From the NCBI GenBank assembly GCA_010157825.1, contig VFSE01000230.1, positions 62,001-126,000 of the forward strand: DNA of 64,000 nucleotides. Reading direction: 5' to 3'. This DNA comes from Vickermania ingenoplastis. Its lineage: Eukaryota; Euglenozoa; Kinetoplastea; Trypanosomatida; Trypanosomatidae. Positions 48,105 to 58,046 of the stretch are shown piece after piece; within the stretch, counting starts at the first letter, position 1, and each line of letters starts with the position of its first letter. A model generated the notes under the pieces. That model saw nothing but the letters and a program-made list of their open reading frames with translations, was not told the DNA's origin and searched no databases. A program made the position numbers and the translations under genes.

Positions 48105-51023
48105 ATGAGCAGTATCAAGGTTGCCGTTAGATGCCGCCCGCTCTTCGAGGGGGAGCGCCCCGCCAACGGGCTCGACATCCAGAACAAGCGAATTCTGCTG
48201 GACAATAAAACCTACGACCCGGACTACACCTTCGCCCCCACGGCACATCAGAATGATGTGTTTGAGATCTGCATCCCTGTACTCGATGCCGTGAAGGAGG
48301 GGGGGCTGAACGGCACCATCATGGTGTACGGCCAAACTGGCACCGGCAAGACCTACACGATGCTTGGCAAAGAGGAGGAGGACAACGGCCTCGTGCATAA
48401 GGTGATCGGCTCCATGCTCGAGCATGTGGAGGCGAAAACTTTGACCGGATCTGAGTGCGCCCTTACGCTCTCCATGGTCGAGATCTACAACGAGCGGCTG
48501 ACGGACATGCTGAGTCCTGGGGGCTCCGAGGAGGTCTCGCTCATTGGCGGCTTCCCGCGCTTCACACACAAGGTGACGCTGTGCTCGCTCAAGGATGCCA
48601 ACGAGGCGGTGGCGAGGGGGCTCTCGTGGCGCCACACGGCCGCCACCATGATGAATGAGCGCAGCAGCCGGTCCCACGTGGTGTTCATTGTCGACTACGA
48701 GGAGGTGGACCCCTTCACACACGAGACGGACGTCGCTCATCTCTTTCTCGTCGACCTCGCCGGGTCCGAGAGTCTGAAGAAGTCCCAGGCCGTCGGCGCC
48801 ACGGCTGGCGAAGCCGGGAAGATCAACCGCTCTCTGCTCGCCCTCAAGGGGGTCTTCCTTGCGCTGTCGAACACAACAGAGGCCTCTCGGCCCTCCCACG
48901 TGCCGTATCGCGACTCCAAGCTCACAGAGCTGCTGCAGGACTCCATCGGCGGCACCGCCAAGACACTGATGATCGCCTGCATCTCCTCCGTGGGGCGAGA
49001 CATTGAGGAAACGAAGTCCACCCTCATGTATGCCGTGAGGGCCCGCAGCATCCGCAACGCGACGAACTCCGAGCGGGAGAAGTTGTTGATTCGCCTGCGC
49101 TCGATGGAGGTCGAGAACCAGCGGCTTCGCAACCGCCTAGAGGACCGCGTGTCGGATCGTGGCGGGTACACCGTCACCAAAGAGGAGCATCAGCATTTCC
49201 AGCAGCTCGAAGAGGAGGTGGAACAGCTGCGCAGCGCCGTTGCCGAGATGGTGAAGGAGAGCCAGGCCGTCAGCGCGCGGCAGCACATCACGGAGAGCCG
49301 CGCCAAGGTGCTGCTCGACGCCATCGAGAAGAAGGATGCGGAGGTGCAGCAGTTCAAGCAGCTGTACCACGACGCGATGCGGCAGTTCGAAGGGCAGGCG
49401 CGTCTTCTCCAGCACGCGGTGCAGGCCGCTGTTCACGACGCCGCCGCCACGGCACAGCGCCTTGCAGAACATCAGTACGACGACCTTGACAGCTGGCGAC
49501 GGGCGGTGGAGCAGGCGGCGGACACAGCGCCGGAGCCGGCGCTCTCCTCCGTCATTCCACCTGCGCCACTCGCCGGAACGCCGGACCGACCCAAGACAAC
49601 TCCATACGGCGGGGGCCTTCTCGGCAGCACGGAGGAGGACCAGGGCCGCGGAACCCTCGGCCGTGCTGCGCTGCGGTCCCCGCCGCCGTCTCTGCGTCAC
49701 TCACCCGCCCCGCCTGGCGGTAAGGCGCGCCGCGGCCAAGGCGGCTCGGTCAGCCCGACCATGGCCCGGGCGGCAAATTTGAGCCCCATCAAGGCCCCCG
49801 CCCACCCGTCCGCTGCAGTGAGCGCCACGGCGCGGCTCACCCGCGGTGCTATTCGTTCGCTGTTCGACAAGGACATCTCCTCCCGCAGTCGGCTCTCCGA
49901 GGAGGACGAGGCGACCCTCCTGCAGGCCCAGGAGGCGGAGGCGGAGGCGGAGGCGGCGGCGCCACCAGCGCCTCTCCGGCCGAGCCCAGCGGCGGCACTG
50001 CGGGAGGCGGATGGCGCGTGCCAGCGCATTCTCTCGGCAGTGTACCACGCCTTTCAGGCGCTGCTGCGCCAGTTGGCCGAACACCGGCAGCACCACCAGG
50101 AGTCCGTGCGGCGCGCCACCGCCCGGCGCACCCAGCGGCTGCAGGAAGTGCTGGACCAGATGGCCGCTGCCCTTCAAGACGGCATCACCCAGGCGAGGGC
50201 GGCGAACGCGTCCGGCGACGAGGCGCTCCAGCGGGCCGACGAGGCGTTCGACGCCCAGTGGCGCATCGCCAGCCAATCCGGCGCCTGCAACGGTGGCTGC
50301 GGGGCGGCCCTGCTGTCGCTGCAGAACACCTCTCGCAACTTGTGCCGTACCGTGGGCCGCACCGCCCACGAGCACCTGCCGGCCGGCCCCGAGGCGGCGC
50401 CGGCGCTGACGGAGGCGCTGCGCCGCATCGCTGTGGCGCACGAGGAGCGCCTGTCGCAGACGGTGGCGCATCAGCTGACCCCGCTGGCCTCCGTCCCGCC
50501 GGCCGTCGCTCTGGGCCCCGCCGCCGCCAGCGAGAGTTGGACCACCCCGCGGCTCTCAGACGAGTCGACGGTCTCACACTGCTCGGCCGGCTCCGCCAAC
50601 TCGGCCGGCGGTTTGCTGGCGCACAGCCTCCGGCAGATAGGCGGTGTGCCCTCGGCCCGCCCCTCCGCCGCCCCGCTCCGTGCCTCTGGGCCGCCGCCCA
50701 TCTCCATCTCCAGCCGAGGGGGCGGGCGCGGCCACACGCGCGTGGCGCACGAGCCGGCGCCGCCGCAGGACCCCCAGCGCGGCCGGTTGCGGCCCTCCGT
50801 TGTCAACACGTCGACCGCCTGCAATGCAAACGGAAAGAGAGTTCGCAGCGCCACGGCGGACACCAGCGCCACCACCACCAATACCGGCTCACCGCGGCGT
50901 CCGACGCGTCGGACGCGGGCGAGCAGCCCTGTGCCGGACCGCGAGCAGGCCAGCGGCTGTAGCAGCTCCGCCGGCCCGATGCGGCGCCGGGCGGCTCGCT
51001 CCCCCGTCGTCCCGCGCGCCTAG
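48105..51023 (+). CDS. Kinesin 2 of window: N-terminal motor kinesin
   Basis: 972 residues from the ATG at 48105. The motor domain starts at once ('IKVAVRCRPLFEGE') and includes P loop 'GQTGTGKT' (76-83), switch I 'NERSSRSHVVF', switch II 'VDLAGSESL', 'KINRSLLALKGVFLALS' and 'YRDSKLTELLQDSIGG', ending near residue 325 with 'ARSIRNATN'. Coiled coil (about 330-460) follows, then a Pro/Ser-rich region, a second helical stretch with an Ala/Glu run, and a basic Ser/Arg-rich tail. The family is not assigned; N-terminal motor position implies plus-end-type organisation. The frame is intact, unlike the kinesin upstream. Confidence 0.92.
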   Translation: MSSIKVAVRCRPLFEGERPANGLDIQNKRILLDNKTYDPDYTFAPTAHQNDVFEICIPVLDAVKEGGLNGTIMVYGQTGTGKTYTMLGKEEEDNGLVHKVIGSMLEHVEAKTLTGSECALTLSMVEIYNERLTDMLSPGGSEEVSLIGGFPRFTHKVTLCSLKDANEAVARGLSWRHTAATMMNERSSRSHVVFIVDYEEVDPFTHETDVAHLFLVDLAGSESLKKSQAVGATAGEAGKINRSLLALKGVFLALSNTTEASRPSHVPYRDSKLTELLQDSIGGTAKTLMIACISSVGRDIEETKSTLMYAVRARSIRNATNSEREKLLIRLRSMEVENQRLRNRLEDRVSDRGGYTVTKEEHQHFQQLEEEVEQLRSAVAEMVKESQAVSARQHITESRAKVLLDAIEKKDAEVQQFKQLYHDAMRQFEGQARLLQHAVQAAVHDAAATAQRLAEHQYDDLDSWRRAVEQAADTAPEPALSSVIPPAPLAGTPDRPKTTPYGGGLLGSTEEDQGRGTLGRAALRSPPPSLRHSPAPPGGKARRGQGGSVSPTMARAANLSPIKAPAHPSAAVSATARLTRGAIRSLFDKDISSRSRLSEEDEATLLQAQEAEAEAEAAAPPAPLRPSPAAALREADGACQRILSAVYHAFQALLRQLAEHRQHHQESVRRATARRTQRLQEVLDQMAAALQDGITQARAANASGDEALQRADEAFDAQWRIASQSGACNGGCGAALLSLQNTSRNLCRTVGRTAHEHLPAGPEAAPALTEALRRIAVAHEERLSQTVAHQLTPLASVPPAVALGPAAASESWTTPRLSDESTVSHCSAGSANSAGGLLAHSLRQIGGVPSARPSAAPLRASGPPPISISSRGGGRGHTRVAHEPAPPQDPQRGRLRPSVVNTSTACNANGKRVRSATADTSATTTNTGSPRRPTRRTRASSPVPDREQASGCSSSAGPMRRRAARSPVVPRA

Positions 51024-51829
51024 CCAACCGTGGTGGAAGAAGAGGTGCAAGGGAGCTCGTGCCAAACTCCTTCGTGTGACGATGGAGCGGCCTCCGCTGC
51101 AAGCCCTCCTAACAGCAAACACCCACACATACACACATATCCAGAATCAGACCCAGAAGAGCTGCCGGACCCCCGCCGACCTGCCCGTTGCAGACGATCG
51201 TTATCTTTTCGCAGACGCTTCGTTTCTACTTTGCGGCGTTGCGGCTCCTTTGACACGCTTCATTGTTTGCCCCCTTGTACTCTGTGGAGAGGGGCTCCCT
51301 TTCTGTACCCCTTATTATTTTCTTTCTGTGCCTTGGCACAGCGCGGGGCGGTCTGCCGCGGCCGTTTGTCGATGGCTGGCCAGGCCTCCGCCATCACTCT
51401 TAGACGTACAGTTCATCACCCACTCTACCCAGATTTTAAACCACCGGAATACAAAGACAGTAGACGCATCACCGCACTTTTTTTTGTTGTAAATTCTCCC
51501 CTGGGTGTTAGGCCTACTGGAGATAGATGGTTGGCGGCGTGCTGAGGGCCGCGATGGTGCCGATACAACATCGTGTAGCGAGTAGAAGTAAATATGAACT
51601 ATGACGGCACATGGCTCCTCCCTCCCTCCCTCCCTCCCCCCCTCTCTCTTTCATTCCTCATTGAATATTACTTTGTGGGTTTTTTTTGTCTATAGTATTA
51701 AAAAAAAAAAAGAAAGAAAAAGGAAGCACACACGAAAAGGAGCGCAAGAGAACGAACCATACGTTAATATATAAGGTTCAAGTGCGTTTCTTCTAGTACT
51801 TTCATCATCATCATCCCCTTCGATAGTCC
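51024..51829. other. Intergenic spacer
   Basis: About 800 bases. CTCC repeats lie at about 51615-51640, an A-rich patch with runs at 51700-51760, and T/C-rich or CAT repeats at 51785-51815 just before the next ATG. The 51030-51545 frame is a composition artefact. Confidence 0.5.
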
Positions 51830-54640
51830 ATGGACCTCCTCCCTATATCCTTAGTGCGGCCCTCCGTACGACTGCTGTCCACCACCGTGCTGGCGCACTT
51901 CACAGCACGGCCTACCGATGGACTACTGCCTGTCCTTACAGATCTTCTCAGCACCGCAGCAGCGCTCGATCACCCCGACATGCCCCACACGGACCTCGTC
52001 GCAGGCCTTCACCAGCACGTGGGGACCGCTCGGCCCAGCATCACGGCACCGGCGTACGCACAGCTTGTCCACAGCTCTATTTCAACCGGCGTGGACCGCT
52101 GCGCCAGCCTTCCCGTACTGCCGCCAACGCCCGCGGAGATGACGGCGGCGCAGGAGCAGGAGACGAAACCGCTGGCGTCGAGTCTGCTGACGGTCCGCAA
52201 GCTCCTCCTGGCGCTGCAGTCGCTGCCGGATCCGTTTCAGGCGCAGCGCGAGGCGCTCGAGTGGCACGTTGTCGCGCAGCACCTGATGGAGGCCCGCGAG
52301 TTCGCCGAGGTGAGCGCTGCGCTGTCAGAGGCGGAGGAGCCGACGGCGGAGGCAAGTCGCGGTGGCGACGATGCGGCGACGCCTTGGTGGGTCGCGCCCG
52401 TCGCCCCGGCCCCGCGCTGTGCCGCCGGCCGCCCGCCGGTGGACGTCGAGTGGAAGGATAAGCCATCGCTGTGGGGCATCGCCGCCCAGCTCTCGCGGCG
52501 CGACCTGGCCGAGGTGATGGTGCACGCCTTTGCCTTGGGGGACCTCGACCTGGAATCCACCCCACTGCAGTCCCACGTCGTCTTCCAGCAGCGCGTCTTG
52601 ACGTACCTGGTCGCCCCCTCCATCATCCGCCTCGGCCGCGACGCCCGCGGCGTACCTCCGTCCGCCGCTGCAGCCGCCGGGGTCCGTGTGCCGCTCCTGT
52701 GCCGCCCGCTGCCGGCGTCCTCACCAGCCTTGATGCTGCTGCAGCACACCCTGGGGGAGGAAACGGCGTGGCGCTGGTGCGCCGAGGCCTTTCATCACCT
52801 CCAAAGCGGAAGGGTCGGCAAGGCCGGGGCGACGAACACTATCGTGTCGGGGGCGGGCGGCAACAGCAGCATCGCCCCGCCCTCCTCCGCTCTCGCCTCC
52901 CCCACCGCTCCAGCCGATCTCGTGACGCCGGCGGCCGAGCAATGCCCCGCCCTCCCTGCCAGCATCCCGGTCGAACACCCCGCCGCAGCCGGCCCCTCCA
53001 CCTACCTCCGCGTGGGATCCGTCTACAGCACCGCGCTGCTGCTCGCCGGGGTGACCAAACGCTGGCCGGTCGATCTCCTGCCCCCGCAGCTGCTGCAGGC
53101 CTGTGCCGCCTCCTCCGCCTGCCTCGTTGGCACGGCGGCGTGCCCGGACTACTACGTGGTGCCCAACATGGTCCTCCTGTTCGAGTACATGGCTCTTCTC
53201 GTCCAGCTTCGGCCGGCAGATCCACCCGAGGCGGCCGCTCAGGGGGCGTCGGCCCCCCTTCCCCTCGACGCCGTCTCTATTATCCCCGAGAAGGTGCAGC
53301 AGGCGCTCGTCCCGGTCCTGCGCCAAACGCTGTGGTACTTTCATTCGCAAGGCATGATCGACACCGTGGCGGACCTCTACCTCTTCTCGGACGCCTGGCT
53401 GCTGGTCGACGCCTCGAATGCTGCCCTCCCCCAAGCCGAGCGGGCCGAGACGGCCGTGGCTGCCCCCCGCCTGCTGGCGCACCTGCAGCAGCAGCACCGC
53501 TGGCGGTACTGGGTCGAACAGCACCAGTGGCTCTTCCCTGTGCTGCTCCATACCGCACGCCAGCAGCTGCAGGTGTCGGAGTCCATCGTCAAGCCCGAGC
53601 CTACCTTCTCCCCCCCTCGGCCCAGGGGCAGCGACCTCCACCCCAGCAGCGGCAGCGGCGCCTCCACCTTCGTGTTGCCCGAGAAGCCACAACCAACAGT
53701 TCTCAGCGTCTCAGCCGCGGCCGCCCTCTCCCTCGAGACACTACTGAGCGGACTGCTGAGTGCGGTGATGCTCTGGCAGCGCAGCCTCTGCACCACATCA
53801 CCGCCACTGGGGAAGGGGAACGGCCCAGCGGCTTCTTCTGACCCGGCATCAGCCATCCAGCCTTTACTACACCGCATCGCCGTGCAGTACCTGCCGCGCT
53901 TCCACACTCGCCAGCCGCCGCCGCAGCCGCAGCACAGCGCCGCTGGGGCCCCCCGGCCGTCTGCTGTCGTGCGACGGCAGGGCAGCGGCCAGCGCCCGAC
54001 GCCGTCTCGCCCCTCTGCCGACGTGACAGCGGGCAACTGGCGCTTCCGGCACGTTGTGTACCTCGCCGCAGTGCTCAACGCCCTGCTCTTTCCCTCCGCA
54101 TCCGCTGCGACACCCTATCTGCCCCGCACACGTGAGGATGCCGCTGCCTGCAGTGCGGTGCGGCTCCCTGACATGGGCTGGCTGCTGCGGCTGGTGCGGG
54201 ACCGCCTGCTCCAGGCCGATGGGGACCACGGCTTCATTGAGCAGCGCGCGGCCGCTCGGGACGTCGCCGTCCTGGTACTCTACGCCAGCGAGCTGCTCGA
54301 CAGCGACATCAACGACGCCATGGTGCAGTGCCGGCAGTCCTCGGCCACGCATCGGCCCCAGCCCGGCCCCAGCCCGGCTAGTACGGAGACCCAGAACGGG
54401 CGGGGGCACCGGCAGCCGCTGCGCCCTGTGCTCGATCGCTGCTGGAGCGTTGTGGCCCGCGCCGCGGCGGACGGCGGCTTCACGGCGGAGCAGCTCGATC
54501 TGCTCTGTCACAAGGCCGAAGTTCTCTCCAGGAGCAGCACCCAACGGCCCCCCGCCGCCGCCGCCGCCGCCGCCCTCGCACCGCTGAGGGAGGCGCAGCG
54601 CAACAGACCCACACGAGACCACCGGCCCCTCTACTGCTGA
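51830..54640 (+). CDS. Unknown protein, possibly mitochondrial
   Basis: 936 residues. The N terminus 'SLVRPSVRLLSTTVLAHFTA' is consistent with a presequence. The body is Ala/Leu-rich and mostly helical ('LLTVRKLLLALQSLPDPFQA', 'VVAQHLMEAREFAEVSAALS', 'LLPPQLLQACAASSACLVGT'), interrupted by Pro/Ala/Gly-rich low-complexity linkers near 175-215, 330-380, 595-640 and 690-725, and by an Ala/Pro run near the C terminus. No motif of a named family was recognised. Helical-repeat mitochondrial RNA-processing or ribosomal factor is the best guess. Confidence 0.6.
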   Translation: MDLLPISLVRPSVRLLSTTVLAHFTARPTDGLLPVLTDLLSTAAALDHPDMPHTDLVAGLHQHVGTARPSITAPAYAQLVHSSISTGVDRCASLPVLPPTPAEMTAAQEQETKPLASSLLTVRKLLLALQSLPDPFQAQREALEWHVVAQHLMEAREFAEVSAALSEAEEPTAEASRGGDDAATPWWVAPVAPAPRCAAGRPPVDVEWKDKPSLWGIAAQLSRRDLAEVMVHAFALGDLDLESTPLQSHVVFQQRVLTYLVAPSIIRLGRDARGVPPSAAAAAGVRVPLLCRPLPASSPALMLLQHTLGEETAWRWCAEAFHHLQSGRVGKAGATNTIVSGAGGNSSIAPPSSALASPTAPADLVTPAAEQCPALPASIPVEHPAAAGPSTYLRVGSVYSTALLLAGVTKRWPVDLLPPQLLQACAASSACLVGTAACPDYYVVPNMVLLFEYMALLVQLRPADPPEAAAQGASAPLPLDAVSIIPEKVQQALVPVLRQTLWYFHSQGMIDTVADLYLFSDAWLLVDASNAALPQAERAETAVAAPRLLAHLQQQHRWRYWVEQHQWLFPVLLHTARQQLQVSESIVKPEPTFSPPRPRGSDLHPSSGSGASTFVLPEKPQPTVLSVSAAAALSLETLLSGLLSAVMLWQRSLCTTSPPLGKGNGPAASSDPASAIQPLLHRIAVQYLPRFHTRQPPPQPQHSAAGAPRPSAVVRRQGSGQRPTPSRPSADVTAGNWRFRHVVYLAAVLNALLFPSASAATPYLPRTREDAAACSAVRLPDMGWLLRLVRDRLLQADGDHGFIEQRAAARDVAVLVLYASELLDSDINDAMVQCRQSSATHRPQPGPSPASTETQNGRGHRQPLRPVLDRCWSVVARAAADGGFTAEQLDLLCHKAEVLSRSSTQRPPAAAAAAALAPLREAQRNRPTRDHRPLYC

Positions 54641-55057
54641 GAGGAACACGAGGCCTTTCCCCCCTCTCTCACACGGACCACCTATTCACAGCGTTTCGTT
54701 TCATTTCATTTTATTTCATCTCACACAGACAAGGAATGGGAGACGGGCTCACATATGCGCCTCGCGCACGAGAGAGAGAACTCAACCCACCACAGCCGAG
54801 GCATGACCTCATTTCTAACTCTCTCTCTGTCTCTTCCCTGCGTTCCAACATACACACCAATATATATTAATAATAATAATAATAATAATAATAAGTTAGT
54901 TCGTTGCGCTGCCAAACATAACTTACGTTTTTTTTTCTTCCTCTCTCTCTTTCTCTTTCTTTTTTTTTTCTTTCTGTAGTTTACTTGGAATATATATATA
55001 TATATTTGTGCCGCGCAGGGTTCACTCTGTCCTCCTTCTCTGTGCGTTAGTGAAGCC
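54641..55057. repeat. Spacer with AAT and TA runs
   Basis: AAT repeats at 54868-54893, T/C-rich tract at about 54930-54975, and a TA run at 54990-55006 precede the RRM gene start. The T/C tract and the AG at 54978-54979 form a plausible splice acceptor. Confidence 0.6.
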
Positions 55058-55786
55058 ATGTCAAGCCTCGGCAGCTCACGGGAACTTGCCGGCGCGATGA
55101 AGCCGAGCGGTGGTGGCGGCCTGCCACGGCTGATCCCGTGCGAGAACGACCCGCACATCCGCCCCGGCAGCTCCACGGCTGCGCGGGCAAATGTTCTTGT
55201 CGTCTCCGGCTTCCCTTGGTACTGCAGCGAGGCGGATGCGGCGGCCTACTTGCTGCACGTCTACCCCGACGTGGCCCCCATCACGACGCGGCTGTATACG
55301 GTCCCTCACAACGGCTCCAGCCGCGGCATCTGCTTCGTCGAGTATCCGGCTGAGCTCCCCCCGGCAGCGGCGGGGCGGGCGCACAACGTGGCGCCGTACT
55401 GCAGACAGCCGCCCTTCACGCTCTCTTCGGCCATGGCCCTCAACCACCAGCCCGACGGCCCGGCGCTGGTGGACCTGACTCTCGTGCAGCACCACGTGAC
55501 CTCCAACTTGTACGAGCAGCGCCTGCCCCTGACGGCCCAGCGCTTCTACATGGCGGAGACAAACTGGGACCGCGCCGGCGCGCTCCCTCCGCTGCCATCC
55601 GACCCACCGGCAGGCAAGGGGGCTGTGGGGTTCGGCGACGAGGGCCGGAAGGTGCGCTGCGGGCCCCGCGTGGAGGCCCCCAACACCTGCAGCGCAGCGG
55701 ATGCCATTGGGAAGGTGGAGCGCTGCCGCAAGAGAATTCGGGCGGCCATGGAGAAGGCCGCAGCGGGGCAGGAGACCGCCGCGTAG
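55058..55786 (+). CDS. RRM-domain RNA-binding protein
   Basis: 242 residues with one RNA recognition motif at about 45-120: RNP2-like 'VLVVSGFPWYCSEADAAAYL' and RNP1-like 'SRGICFVEY'. The aromatic 'FPWYCSEADAAA' start recalls the CFIm68/CPSF6-type RRM ('LTWWTTDEDL'), which would fit 3'-end processing, but this is recalled similarity only. The C-terminal half is Pro/Ala-rich and lacks the RS domain of CPSF6. It ends in a Lys/Arg helix. Likely nuclear or cytosolic; target unknown. Confidence 0.7.
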   Translation: MSSLGSSRELAGAMKPSGGGGLPRLIPCENDPHIRPGSSTAARANVLVVSGFPWYCSEADAAAYLLHVYPDVAPITTRLYTVPHNGSSRGICFVEYPAELPPAAAGRAHNVAPYCRQPPFTLSSAMALNHQPDGPALVDLTLVQHHVTSNLYEQRLPLTAQRFYMAETNWDRAGALPPLPSDPPAGKGAVGFGDEGRKVRCGPRVEAPNTCSAADAIGKVERCRKRIRAAMEKAAAGQETAA

Positions 55787-56250
55787 GCGACGTACGACAA
55801 CTTCTGTTTTTTATGCAGCCGAGACTAACTAGATCTCCCCCCCCCCCACACACACACATACCTGGTCTTTCTCTCTCTCTCTCGATACAAACAGTGCCAT
55901 ATAGACAAGCACATAGTCGTCAAGTTGGACTATCCTCCTTTGAGAGTTGTGTGGTGTGAGGGAGACGCCGAATTAGCAGATGAGGACTCTTCGCCGCGGA
56001 TCTTGAACTCCTTGATGCATTCCTTTCACCTTTTCTTGCCAATTATTTTGTACATCTCTTTTGCTTTTCAAAACTTATATTCGATTATTATTTTTATTAT
56101 TATTATTATTTATTACGTGGATGATCCACTGAATAGCCAAGCCCATTGGAATATCGTGTTTTGTTTGAAGCAGCAGGGGATTGTGCACCATTAACAGAAA
56201 AAAGAAAGTAATTCTAGTTCCGCGCTCGCTCTCTTGTGTCCCTCGGTATC
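55787..56250. repeat. Spacer with C run, CT run and ATT repeats
   Basis: It holds a C run at about 55838-55847, CA and CT repeats just after, and ATT repeats at about 56086-56113. No gene was recognised. Confidence 0.55.
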
Positions 56251-57594
56251 ATGTCCAGCAGCGCCCCGCTCGACAGCGCCTCGGCGCTCCAGGGGAAGGA
56301 CGGCTCGTTCTTCAGTAACTCACAGATGGGGGCGATCTCGCGATTCGGGTACGGCGGTGGCCGGGCCAAGCACCCCAGCTCCGCCGCCTCCAAGAGCAGC
56401 ACCGGCACCTCCGCCACCACCCGCAGCAAGACGGGCCGCCACCGATCCGCCAACGCGCTGCACACGACGGGCAAGGCGGAGGCGGTCGTTACAAAGTCGG
56501 AGCGGGAGTCCCAGCGGTTCCACCTCTGCATCGACGCCCTCTCCCAGGGCTGCGTACAGACGTACATTCACTTGTACCACTTGCTCCACCGCCCCCCTGT
56601 GTGCGTGGATGAGCTCTCGCAGACATTCTTCAGCATCCCCACGGACAAGATGGATTGGGTGCAGCAGCGGATGAACGCCGTTGAGGTGATGCGGCGCCAG
56701 AGCGAGTTCCGCCAGCTCTTCCACAAGTGCGTCGAGCTCTCCAACTACTTCGAGAGCGAGCGCGACATGGACGAGGCCATATGGCACTACGAGGCGGCGC
56801 TGCGCTACGCGATGGAGTCGTTGGACCAGAAGTTGATACGTGACGTGCGCTATGCATTTGGGGGGTTCTACGAGCGCATCGGCCGTCTGCGCAACGCGTG
56901 CGACATGTATGGCGCGATGTACGATTCGGCCCGGGCGCTGGAAGACGAGGCGGCGGCGATCGCCACCTGCGCCGACCTCGTGCGCGTCTTTCAACTGTTA
57001 GGCGATGAGGCGCGCCAGTCGGACGCCGAGCTGGCCAAGACCTTCTATGAGCGCAGCGTTCGCTACGCCCGTCAGAGCAAAAGTGGCATGCAGGAGGCGA
57101 CCGCCTACTGCGCCTTGGGTGACATCAACGAGCAGATGCTGAACCTGCCGCAGGCGCTCAAGTACAACAAGGAGTGGAGCAGCGTCGCACAGCGCGAGCA
57201 GATGCGGGCAGATGAGTGCCGCGCGGAGCTCAAAACGGCTTCTCTAGAAGAGCGGCTGAATCACAACGATAAGGCGATGATCTCCCTTGATCGTGCGCTG
57301 GATCTGGCCAAGGAGCTGGACGACGACGCGAAGGTGTGCCGCGCCATGATGCAGCTGGGCGAGGTGCACCGGGTGGAGGGTCGTAGCGAGGAGGCGATGG
57401 AGTGCTTCAAGAAAAGCTTCGCCGCCGCGAGGAACTCGGGGGAGCAGGGGCTGATCGATAGCGCTCGGGTCGCCATGGGGTTCGCTATTGGCGAGTTCTA
57501 CTTCACGCACGCCGGAAACAACAGGGGCTACCTTCCGATTGTGTGCGAGGATATTGAGGCACAACTGCACTGGATGAGTACCGGGGAGCTGTAA
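56251..57594 (+). CDS. TTC29: TPR protein, TTC29-like (axonemal)
   Basis: 447 residues from the ATG at 56251; human TTC29 is about 475. The N-terminal 90 residues are Ser/Gly/Ala-rich. A helical region with 'CIDALSQGCVQTYIHLYHLL' follows, then TPR repeats from about 150 to 410 ('YFESERDMDEAIWHYEAALR', 'YERIGRLRNACDMYGAMYDS', 'ALGDINEQMLNLPQALKYNK', 'QLGEVHRVEGRSEEAMECFK'). The pattern of a long N-terminal 'sALS.G....f..l..L' helix before the TPRs resembles TTC29, needed for flagellar beating in trypanosomes and sperm. A generic TPR protein remains possible. Confidence 0.68.
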   Translation: MSSSAPLDSASALQGKDGSFFSNSQMGAISRFGYGGGRAKHPSSAASKSSTGTSATTRSKTGRHRSANALHTTGKAEAVVTKSERESQRFHLCIDALSQGCVQTYIHLYHLLHRPPVCVDELSQTFFSIPTDKMDWVQQRMNAVEVMRRQSEFRQLFHKCVELSNYFESERDMDEAIWHYEAALRYAMESLDQKLIRDVRYAFGGFYERIGRLRNACDMYGAMYDSARALEDEAAAIATCADLVRVFQLLGDEARQSDAELAKTFYERSVRYARQSKSGMQEATAYCALGDINEQMLNLPQALKYNKEWSSVAQREQMRADECRAELKTASLEERLNHNDKAMISLDRALDLAKELDDDAKVCRAMMQLGEVHRVEGRSEEAMECFKKSFAAARNSGEQGLIDSARVAMGFAIGEFYFTHAGNNRGYLPIVCEDIEAQLHWMSTGEL

Positions 57595-58003
57595 GAAGAA
57601 GAAGGAAGGATACGATATGGAGAAGGAGAAGGAGAGAGTGCCAGTGGCGTGAGGAGGTCCCCTAGCACATGTATAAATAAATATCGGCACACCAGGGACC
57701 AAGGGAGAGCTGAGGGGCGGCAGATCAGAGGTGAGGGCCGTGGCTGTGTCGCATGGCATAGAGCATGATTGGCTTTGTTTGGATTCCTCTCCTCAAGGCC
57801 AGCAGAAAAGGTTAGCGACGAACAAGATGAACAACCCGCCGGAAAAGGTCTAAAGCCCATGATCTGACTCTGGCGCACCCCCCTTCGCTTAGGTTGGTAG
57901 GTCGGTTGAAAGGGCCGTGGCATCTCCAGGGGTGCGCCCCTTTCAATTGAATTCTCTCATCACATCCTCCATTTCTCTCCATTTCTTATCTTTTTTTTTT
58001 GTC

Positions 58004-58034
<31 letters not shown>

Positions 58035-58046
58035 TCCCGGGGCATC
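57595..58046. other. Intergenic spacer
   Basis: Purine-rich directly after the stop (57595-57640), then mixed sequence, a T run near 57991 and ATT repeats at about 58007-58034 immediately before the next start. No RNA gene was recognised. Confidence 0.5.
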
